Shown one piece after another: positions 6,417 through 11,747 of a DNA stretch of 13,700 nucleotides (position 1 is its first letter; every line of letters begins with the position of its first letter). Source of the DNA: Panacagrimonas sp. (GTDB lineage Bacteria; Pseudomonadota; Gammaproteobacteria; Nevskiales; Nevskiaceae). Where the stretch lies: positions 1 through 13,700 of the forward strand of contig JAJFJX010000327.1 in the NCBI GenBank assembly GCA_021773655.1. The letters are read 5' to 3'. The translations under genes and the position numbers were made by a program. The notes beneath the pieces are model-generated. The model was given only the letters and a program-made list of their open reading frames with translations. It made no database searches and was not told the DNA's origin.

Positions 6417-7492
6417 GGAATCAGGGGCTCGATCAGGGCACGGCGTGCGGCCAGTGCCTCGGGAGTTTCGGCCGTGAGCGTGGCGTGGCCGACCTTGCGC
6501 TGCGGCTTGGGCGTCTTGCCGTAGTGATGGATGTGTAGGCCCGGCACGCGGGCCATGGCGATGTTGTCGGGCGGTGCGCCGATCAGGTTGAACATCACGC
6601 AGTGACCGCGCAAGGCCGTGGAGCCAAGCGGCAGGCCGGCAATGGCACGCAGGTGGTTTTCGAACTGCGAGGTCTCGGCGCCTTCGATGGTCCAGTGCCC
6701 GGAGTTGTGCACGCGCGGCGCAATCTCGTTGGCATGGAGCTGGCCGCCGGCGACGAAGAACTCGAAGGCCATGACGCCGACGTAATCCAGATGCTCTGCG
6801 ACGCGGCGCGTGTAGTCCTCGGCCTGTGCCTGCAGCGGGTCGTCGCGCCGCGGCTCCGAGGTCCGCAGGATGCCGTCGCGATGCACGTTCTCCACCACCG
6901 GGTAGAAGACCATGTCACCGTCGCGGCCGCGTGCCGCCAGGCAGGACAGCTCGCGCTCGAAGGGCACGAAAGCCTCCAGGAGCAGCGTCTGGCCGCCCAG
7001 ACGCTGCCATGCGGCATCCAGGTCCTGTTCGGCGCGCAGCAGCGCCTGGCCCTTGCCGTCGTAGCCCATGCGCCGGGTCTTGAGGACCGCGGGCAGTCCG
7101 ATGTTCCTGGCCGCCAGCTCCAGCGCCTCGCGCGCGGCCACCGGCAGGTAGCGCGGCACGGGAATGCGCAGCCGGTCGAACAGTCGCTTTTCGCCCAGCC
7201 GGTCCTGACCGGCGGCCAGCGCCTGCGGCGGCGGGTACAGCGCAATCCGCTCGGCGACGAACTCGGCCACCGCGGCCGGCACGTTCTCGAACTCGTAGGT
7301 GGCCAGATCGCAGGCCTGGCAGAAGCGGGCGAGCATCGCCTGATCGCCGTAATCGGCGTGCAGATGATCGCCCAGCGGGGCCGCGCAGGCCTCGACGGCG
7401 GGGTCCAGGAACACGAAATCCAGGTCCAGCGGATAGCCGGCCAGCGCCAGCATGCGCCCCAGTTGCCCAGCACCAAGGACTCCGATCTTCAC
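6413..7492 (-). CDS. purK: N5-carboxyaminoimidazole ribonucleotide synthase PurK
   Basis: PurK converts aminoimidazole ribonucleotide (AIR), bicarbonate and ATP to N5-CAIR, the substrate of PurE, in the cytoplasm. The 359-aa length is normal. Visible signatures are GAGQLGRM at 7-14, TYEFENVP, the ATP-grasp loop region LKTRRMGYDGKGQ, ENVHRDGILRTSEPR, and the metal- and substrate-binding block NEIAPRVHNSGHWTIEG followed by FENHLRAI. It lies 9 bases downstream of purE and overlaps the MBL hydrolase gene by 4 bases, so the three form one minus-strand transcription unit. Nothing looks degraded. Confidence 0.97.
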   Translation of the reverse strand: MKIGVLGAGQLGRMLALAGYPLDLDFVFLDPAVEACAAPLGDHLHADYGDQAMLARFCQACDLATYEFENVPAAVAEFVAERIALYPPPQALAAGQDRLGEKRLFDRLRIPVPRYLPVAAREALELAARNIGLPAVLKTRRMGYDGKGQALLRAEQDLDAAWQRLGGQTLLLEAFVPFERELSCLAARGRDGDMVFYPVVENVHRDGILRTSEPRRDDPLQAQAEDYTRRVAEHLDYVGVMAFEFFVAGGQLHANEIAPRVHNSGHWTIEGAETSQFENHLRAIAGLPLGSTALRGHCVMFNLIGAPPDNIAMARVPGLHIHHYGKTPKPQRKVGHATLTAETPEALAARRALIEPLIP

Positions 7493-7501
7493 TGGCTGCG
7501 C

Positions 7502-8044
7502 TCAGAATTCCAGCGGCGCGTCATCCAGCACCGCCGCCGTCTGCCGTGCGCGCCAGGCCTCCAGACGCTGCGCCAGACGCGCATCGCCCAGCGCCAGGAT
7601 GGCGGCGGCCTGCAGCGCGGCGTTGACGGCACCGGCGCGGCCGATGGCCAGCGTGCCGACCGGAATGCCGGCCGGCATCTGCACGATGGACAGCAGCGAG
7701 TCCAGGCCGTTGAGCGTCTTGGACTGTACCGGCACGCCCAGCACCGGCAGGCGGGTGCGCGCGGCGCACATGCCGGGAAGGTGCGCCGCACCGCCGGCGC
7801 CGGCAATGATGACCTTCAACCCGCGTTCGACGGCGCTGCCGGAATACTCGTGCAGCAGTTCAGGCGTGCGGTGCGCGGACACCACCCGGGCCTCGAAAGG
7901 CACCTGCAGTTCGGACAGGGTGTGCGCGCAATGGCTCATGGTTTCCCAGTCCGAACGCGAGCCCATGATCAGGCCGACCCGCGGCGTGCCGCGGCGCGGG
8001 GTTCTGGACGCGGGGCCGGGAGCGGCCGGAACGGTTCTGGGCAT
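7502..8044 (-). CDS. purE: N5-carboxyaminoimidazole ribonucleotide mutase PurE
   Basis: PurE moves the carboxyl group of N5-CAIR to give CAIR in purine synthesis and works with PurK. The 180-aa protein has the class I signatures GSRSDW (28-33), SAHRTP with its catalytic His (56-61), AGAGGAAHLPGM (81-92) and GVPV (103-106) followed by GLDSLLSIVQMP. The start at 8044 gives an N-terminal tail of about 20 residues rich in P, R and A before the first strand, longer than usual. An ATG at 8098 would lengthen it further and is unlikely. There is no ATG closer to the core. purK follows after 9 bases. Confidence 0.96.
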   Translation of the reverse strand: MPRTVPAAPGPASRTPRRGTPRVGLIMGSRSDWETMSHCAHTLSELQVPFEARVVSAHRTPELLHEYSGSAVERGLKVIIAGAGGAAHLPGMCAARTRLPVLGVPVQSKTLNGLDSLLSIVQMPAGIPVGTLAIGRAGAVNAALQAAAILALGDARLAQRLEAWRARQTAAVLDDAPLEF

Positions 8045-8068
8045 GGCTGGCGGGAGCGTCAAAACGGG

Positions 8069-8074
8069 ATTATG
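8069..8074 (-). promoter_or_regulatory. Possible -10 element for purE-purK
   Basis: Read on the minus strand this is CATAAT, 5 of 6 matches to the -10 consensus, 24 bases before the purE start. There is no clear -35 hexamer 16-18 bases further up. It is one of few AT-rich patches in the 84-base gap between purE and the SIMPL gene. Confidence 0.3.
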
Positions 8075-8110
8075 GCACCGGGCGCCCGACCCCGGCACGC
8101 ATCGGGCCCC

Positions 8111-8127
8111 GTACGCCGGCGGCGTGC
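8111..8127 (-). terminator. Hairpin just past the SIMPL gene stop
   Basis: ACGCC (8113-8117) and GGCGT (8121-8125) pair around a 3-base loop, with two more pairs outside, one of them a wobble. It begins one base after the minus-strand SIMPL gene ends. No T-run follows in the minus direction, so it is at most a weak or rho-assisted terminator. Confidence 0.3.
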
Positions 8128-8128
8128 A

Positions 8129-8857
8129 TCAGGGCAGCAGCAGTTCGAACTCGGCCTGCACCGTGGCAGCAAAGCGCAGCATGCCGGTGGCGATGCCCGC
8201 ACCCGAGTTGCCGCCTTCGGCCGCCATGTCGGCACGCATCGACATCAGCTTTGGCATCGGCGGCTGGGGCGCTGCCTCGGCCGCGTGCAGCCGATGCAGG
8301 GGCCCGAGCCGCATGTCCAGGGTTTCAGCCAGCAGGGTGGCGCGGTCGCGGGCGTCCCGGGCGGCCTCGACCAGGGCCTGCTGCTGGATCTGCCGGGCGC
8401 GCGAGTGTTCCAGTTGCGGCGCCTGCATCTGGTTGATGCCGGCCTCGGTGGCCCGGCGCATGATGTCGCCGAGTGTGTCGAGCCGTTCGACCTGCACGAC
8501 GATGTCTCGACTGACCCGATATCCCGCCAGCCGGTTGCTGCGCTGTTCTTCGTCCCACACGTACTCGGGCTGGATGCTGGTGCCACTGGAATCGATCTGC
8601 TGGTCCTTGAGCCCCAGCGCGCGGGCCGCGGTGAGGAAGGCCCGCACCACCTCGTTGACCCGCGCCTCGACCATCAGCAGGTTGGCGTCCACGTGGGTCA
8701 CGCCCATCTGCAGGCGCGCGCGGTCCGGCGCCACGCTGACCTCGCCCTGCCCGTCCACCACGACCTGCCGGTGGCGATCGGCAGTGTCCTCGGCCAGTGC
8801 CGTGCCGGCGGCGAACAGGGGCAGACTCAGGAAGCAGATGTGTTTGAACAGTTTCAT
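8129..8857 (-). CDS. SIMPL-domain (DUF541) periplasmic protein
   Basis: This 242-aa protein starts with a clear signal peptide (KLFKHICFLSLPLFAAGTALA, cut before E23). The SIMPL/DUF541 pattern follows: VVVDGQGEVSVAPDRARLQMGV (about 31-53), DSSGTSIQPEY in the middle and GYRVSRDIVVQVERLDTLG. The strand pair near the C-terminus ends AEFELLLP. SIMPL proteins are found in the periplasm or cell envelope; E. coli YggE is linked to oxidative-stress tolerance and forms ring-like oligomers, and no enzymatic activity is established. The ATG at 8857 gives the signal peptide directly and was preferred to any longer form. It is divergent from sufT across a 133-base gap and separated from purE by 84 bases. 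Confidence 0.9.
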   Translation of the reverse strand: MKLFKHICFLSLPLFAAGTALAEDTADRHRQVVVDGQGEVSVAPDRARLQMGVTHVDANLLMVEARVNEVVRAFLTAARALGLKDQQIDSSGTSIQPEYVWDEEQRSNRLAGYRVSRDIVVQVERLDTLGDIMRRATEAGINQMQAPQLEHSRARQIQQQALVEAARDARDRATLLAETLDMRLGPLHRLHAAEAAPQPPMPKLMSMRADMAAEGGNSGAGIATGMLRFAATVQAEFELLLP

Positions 8858-8990
8858 GGCGGTGTCCGTTTGGGGCTGGCAATCCGGGGGGACGCATGAT
8901 GCCGGTCGCGGGCCTCCCTGTGCAGTGTTGCAACGGTGCGCAGACCCCATGCGGGTTAACATGCCGACCCATTCTCGCGATGAGTGTTTC

Positions 8991-9539
8991 ATGTCCAGCG
9001 CCCACGAGCCCGTGCGCCTGATCCGTGATGTTGTCGGCGTCCTGATTCCCCAGGGGACCAAGGTCGAATTGCCCGAAGGCGCCGAAGCCGAGATCACCCA
9101 GGCGCTGGGCGGCAGCTTCACGGTCCTGGTACAGGGCCATCTGTTCCGCATCGGCGGCCAGGATGCCGACAGCCTCGGCAAACCAGTGGTACGCGGCCCC
9201 GAGCTGCCCCCGGATGCCGGTGACTCCGACATCGAAGAAGCGGTTTGGGCGCAACTGCACACCTGTTACGACCCGGAGATCCCGGTCGACGTCGTGGAGC
9301 TGGGCCTGATCTACGAATGCCGCGTCGAGCCGGCAGCCGACGACCAGCGCCGCGCCGTGATTCGCATGACCCTGACGGCGCCAGGCTGCGGGATGGGCGA
9401 TATCCTGGTGGCGGACGTCAAGGACAAGGTGCTGCTGGTGCCCGGAATCTCGGAGGCCGACGTGGAACTGGTGTTCGATCCGCCCTGGTCGCGCGAGAAG
9501 ATGTCCGAAGCCGCGCAGTTGCAGGTCGGTTTCATGTAG
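8991..9539 (+). CDS. sufT: Iron-sulfur cluster assembly protein SufT (MIP18/DUF59 family)
   Basis: The 182-aa length fits SufT, which assists maturation of iron-sulfur proteins in the cytoplasm. An N-terminal region of about 75 residues (RDVVGVLIPQGTKVELPEG at 12-30) is typical of SufT and absent from single-domain MIP18 proteins. The MIP18/DUF59 domain follows with TCYDPEIPVDVVELGLIY (91-108), APGCGMGD (130-137, containing the conserved Cys) and DPPWSREKM (163-171). The ATG at 8991 has an ATGAG stretch 7-11 bases upstream and gives the family's usual start; an in-frame ATG at 8961 would add ten residues. The gene stands alone, away from any suf operon visible here, and is followed after 93 bases by the lipoprotein gene. 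Confidence 0.92.
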   Translation: MSSAHEPVRLIRDVVGVLIPQGTKVELPEGAEAEITQALGGSFTVLVQGHLFRIGGQDADSLGKPVVRGPELPPDAGDSDIEEAVWAQLHTCYDPEIPVDVVELGLIYECRVEPAADDQRRAVIRMTLTAPGCGMGDILVADVKDKVLLVPGISEADVELVFDPPWSREKMSEAAQLQVGFM

Positions 9540-9563
9540 GGGCGCCGCCGCCGGCTCGCATTC

Positions 9564-9592
9564 ATGACGGGTTCGTGCTGGCGGCCTACACT
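9564..9592 (+). promoter_or_regulatory. Candidate sigma-70 promoter of the DUF1318 lipoprotein gene
   Basis: ATGACG (9564-9569, 4 of 6 with a TGAC core) and TACACT (9587-9592, 4 of 6) are separated by the ideal 17 bases. They lie 41 bases before the start at 9633, in the only intergenic stretch between sufT and this gene. Confidence 0.4.
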
Positions 9593-9632
9593 CCTTAGCT
9601 TCTCCAGCCGATCCCGTCCGGGTAGTTCGCCA

Positions 9633-10265
9633 ATGCCGCGCCGTGCCCTTGTCCTGCCGCTCCTGCTTGCGCTTTGTCTTGGCGCCTGCGTCACCATCAA
9701 CGTGTACTTTCCGGCTGCTGCCGCGCAACAGGCGGCGGATCGGGTCATCGACGAGGTCTGGGGCGGTCGCGCCCTGCCTGCGCCGCCGGCCGCGGCGCCG
9801 GTCCCCGATGGCGGACCGACCTCGCAGTTGCAGCCGGCATCGCCGTCGCGATGGGCCCGAATCGCGATGGACTGGGTGTTGCCGCCGGCACAGGCGCAGG
9901 GATCCGACGCAGCGCCCGACCTGAGGATCACCTCGCCCGAGATCCAGCGCCTGACCGACGCCCTGGAGGCGCGCTTCGATCAGCTCCAGCAGCACTACGA
10001 GTCCGGCGCCATCGGCATCGGTCAGGATGGCTACGTGGTGTTCCGAGACCCTGCGGCGGTGCCGCTGGCGCAGCGCAACCAGGTGCGCGCCTGGGTGGCC
10101 AACGAAAACGCGGATCGCGCCAGGCTTTACCGCGAGATCGCGCAGGCCAACGGCCAGCCGCAGTGGGAGACGCAGATTCGCCGGGTGTTCTCGGAGCGCT
10201 GGCAGGCGCGCGCCCCGGCCGGCTGGTATGTCCAGGAGCGCGACGGCAGTTGGCGGCGCAAGTAG
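9633..10265 (+). CDS. DUF1318 (YdbL-type) lipoprotein
   Basis: The first 18 residues are a lipoprotein signal with lipobox LGAC; the lipidated Cys is residue 19. VTINVYFPAAAAQQAADRVIDEV (20-42) follows, then a P/A-rich linker (about 46-95). A DUF1318 domain runs from about 100 to 175 and ends with QRNQVRAWVANENADRARLYREIA, the YdbL signature. The last 25 residues (RVFSERWQ...GWYVQERDGSW) are an extra tail. In E. coli YdbL is a separate periplasmic protein beside lipoprotein YnbE and the large YdbH, which act in outer-membrane lipid transport. Here the lipid anchor and the DUF1318 domain are one chain, and no ydbH-like gene is in view. The ATG at 9633 gives the signal directly; an earlier ATG at 9564 would bury it. 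Confidence 0.87.
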   Translation: MPRRALVLPLLLALCLGACVTINVYFPAAAAQQAADRVIDEVWGGRALPAPPAAAPVPDGGPTSQLQPASPSRWARIAMDWVLPPAQAQGSDAAPDLRITSPEIQRLTDALEARFDQLQQHYESGAIGIGQDGYVVFRDPAAVPLAQRNQVRAWVANENADRARLYREIAQANGQPQWETQIRRVFSERWQARAPAGWYVQERDGSWRRK

Positions 10266-10689
10266 CGCTCGGCAACCCGCTCAAGCGGACATCCCCCTCT
10301 GCGACTGCTGCTGCCGACTGCGGATCCGCCCGCTGCATTGGCACCGCCGTGACCCGCTTCAGCCGCGCGTTGCGCCCCGGGCCCGGAACGTCTTTGCGAC
10401 GAAGCACCGCGATACGACTCCGGAGCCAGATCGGCCGGCAGGCCCGGATCAGCGTGGCCTGCCGCCGGGTTTTGCGCTGCGTCCGGCTGTCGAGGCCCAT
10501 CGGGACCCCTGAATGAAACTCGGTCGCGAAGCTGCAAAGCCCCTCGTTTCGGCGCGGGAGGCAATCCGGGGCCGCAAGACCCCTGCTCCGTGGAGTGCCA
10601 GAATCGCACCCGGAATGGCAATGTCCCCCAGGAATGCAGAACCACACCAGACAGCGGCTTCGGCGGCTTTGGAAGGACCCGATCACCGC
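10266..10689. other. 424-base gap without a convincing gene
   Basis: Open frames cross this stretch on both strands. None has a recognisable motif, a ribosome binding site or amino acid make-up unlike a GC-rich shadow, and none resembles YicC, which often precedes gmk. The main structure is a strong hairpin at 10436-10464. The part nearest gmk (about 10580-10689) presumably holds its promoter, but I find no clear hexamer pair. Confidence 0.6.
10436..10473 (+). terminator. Terminator-like hairpin after the lipoprotein gene
   Basis: CGGCAGGCC (10436-10444) and GGCCTGCCG (10456-10464) are perfect 9-base complements around an 11-base loop. CCGGG and a TTTT run follow (10470-10473). It lies 170 bases past the lipoprotein stop. 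The short T-run and its distance from the stem make it an imperfect intrinsic terminator. Confidence 0.45.
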
Positions 10690-11322
10690 ATGACTTCCAG
10701 GCACGGCCGTCTGTTCATCGTCTCGGCGCCGTCCGGTGGCGGCAAGACCAGCCTGACCCGGGCGTTGCTGCCGCGACTGGCCGCGCGGGGCCATGCGGCG
10801 GCGATCTCGGTGTCCTACACCACGCGCGCGCCGCGGGCCGGCGAGAACCAGGGCGAGCATTACCATTTTGTCGACGATGCGCACTTCCGGCAGATGGTCG
10901 CCAAGGGCGAATTCCTGGAGCACGCCGAGGTGTTCGGCCGCCGCTACGGCACCGGCCGGCGGCGCAGCGCCGAAGTGCTCGAACAGGGCACCGACCTGAT
11001 TCTGGACATCGACTGGCAGGGGGCCCAGCAGGTGCGCGCCGCGCTGCCGCAGGCGCACTCGGTGTTCATCCTGCCGCCCTCGGTCGTGGAACTGGAACGC
11101 CGGCTCAGCGGCCGCGGCCAGGACGATGCCGCCACCATCGCCGGCCGCATGGCCGCGGCCCGGGCCGAGATCTCCCACTGGGACGAATACGACAGCCTGA
11201 TCGTCAACGACGACTTCGAGCGCGCGCTGGAGGATCTGGGCGCGCTGTTCATCGCGCCGCGACTGTCCCGCGACGAGCAGACCCGCCGGCAGGCCGGCCT
11301 GATCCGCGACCTGCTGGATTGA
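10690..11322 (+). CDS. gmk: Guanylate kinase
   Basis: Gmk phosphorylates GMP to GDP with ATP, feeding GTP, dGTP and (p)ppGpp synthesis. The 210-aa length is normal. It has the P-loop APSGGGKTS (13-21) and the GMP-binding region SYTTRAPRAGE (42-52) with HYHFVD. FGRRYGT (82-88) and LDIDWQGAQQVR (105-116) come next, then the lid region RLSGRGQDD. The ATG at 10690 places the P-loop where the family has it; the frame stays open upstream to 10513, but that 59-residue extension has no similarity to Gmk. It is followed by rpoZ after 55 bases, the classic gmk-rpoZ order. yicC, common upstream of gmk, is not here. Confidence 0.97.
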   Translation: MTSRHGRLFIVSAPSGGGKTSLTRALLPRLAARGHAAAISVSYTTRAPRAGENQGEHYHFVDDAHFRQMVAKGEFLEHAEVFGRRYGTGRRRSAEVLEQGTDLILDIDWQGAQQVRAALPQAHSVFILPPSVVELERRLSGRGQDDAATIAGRMAAARAEISHWDEYDSLIVNDDFERALEDLGALFIAPRLSRDEQTRRQAGLIRDLLD

Positions 11323-11344
11323 AAGGGCCCGTTTCCGCTACACT
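11321..11344 (+). promoter_or_regulatory. Possible promoter of rpoZ
   Basis: TACACT (11339-11344) lies 39 bases before the rpoZ ATG, and TTGAAA (11319-11324) is a good -35 sequence but only 14 bases away, shorter than usual. GAAAGGGC (11321-11328) is shared with the region before the omega paralogue at 2178-2185. Confidence 0.25.
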
Positions 11345-11358
11345 TCGCGCCCTTTTTT
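11322..11358 (+). terminator. Hairpin with T-run between gmk and rpoZ
   Basis: AAAGGGC (11322-11328) pairs with GCCCTTT (11349-11355), and after a single mismatch CG (11330-11331) pairs with CG (11346-11347). The 3' arm runs into six T residues (11353-11358). It overlaps the last base of gmk. It could end gmk transcripts or attenuate read-through into rpoZ. A TACACT box lies in its loop region, so terminator and promoter may overlap. Confidence 0.45.
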
Positions 11359-11377
11359 GTCTGCCAGCGAGCATCTC

Positions 11378-11641
11378 ATGGCCCGCGTTACCGTCGAAGA
11401 CTGCCTGGACAAGATCCCCAACCAGTTCGAGCTCACCCTGGTCGCTGCCAAGCGCGCACGCCAGCTGGCTCGCGGTGCGGATGCCAGGCTGCCCTGGGGC
11501 AACCACAAGTCCACCGTCCTGAGCCTGCGCGAGATCGCCGACGGCTTCATCGGCAAGGAAGTGCTGGAGGAGCAGGATCTGCCCGCCATCCAGCAGCCCA
11601 AGGTGGACCTGGAACCGCTGGACCCCAGTTACGACCTGTAA
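11378..11641 (+). CDS. rpoZ: RNA polymerase omega subunit (canonical copy)
   Basis: This 87-aa protein is omega, which wraps the beta-prime C-terminus and helps assemble RNA polymerase; in E. coli it also forms part of a ppGpp site. It has the family start MARVTVEDCL, then FELTLVAAKRARQLARGAD (17-35), HKSTVLSLREIADG (43-56) and an acidic tail. The ATG at 11378 matches the family; a TTG at 11357 would add seven residues. Its place directly after gmk marks it as the ancestral copy, in contrast to the paralogue at 2231. spoT, which follows rpoZ in many gammaproteobacteria, is not next; tkt is. Confidence 0.96.
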   Translation: MARVTVEDCLDKIPNQFELTLVAAKRARQLARGADARLPWGNHKSTVLSLREIADGFIGKEVLEEQDLPAIQQPKVDLEPLDPSYDL

Positions 11642-11652
11642 GTCGCGCCATG

Positions 11653-11667
11653 CCGGGCCCCGCCCGG
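11653..11667 (+). terminator. Short GC hairpin after rpoZ
   Basis: CCGGGC (11653-11658) and GCCCGG (11662-11667) pair around CCC, 11 bases past the rpoZ stop. There is no T-run after it, so termination here is only a possibility. Confidence 0.25.
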
Positions 11668-11747
11668 TGCATCAGGTTTCACGCCCGCCCTTCGCGCGAG
11701 CGAGTGGCCGGTCCTGTTGACGTCTCCTCAAGTCCGCCGCCACCACG

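Noticed and set aside
6602..8899. A 765-codon plus-strand frame antisense to purK, purE and the SIMPL gene
   Set aside because: All three opposite genes are clearly real; the peptide is rich in Q, R and H as expected from reading GC-biased codons backwards. Similar long shadows at 450-1883, 2229-3758, 7452-9539 (upstream part), 8325-9995, 9928-11178 and 11679-13691 were dropped for the same reason.
8928..8962. TTGCAA with TAACAT as a promoter for sufT
   Set aside because: The spacer would be about 23 bases, too long for a sigma-70 promoter.
10127..10645. A 172-codon minus-strand frame covering part of the 10266-10689 gap
   Set aside because: Half of it is antisense to the DUF1318 lipoprotein; the rest is low-information P/G/R/S-rich sequence without motif or ribosome binding site.
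10513..10689. A 59-residue N-terminal extension of guanylate kinase
   Set aside because: The P-loop stands at its normal distance from the ATG at 10690, and the extension shows no conserved feature.
11717..11722. TTGACG as a -35 element for tkt
   Set aside because: A -10 element at normal spacing would fall on the start codon region, and no matching hexamer is there.
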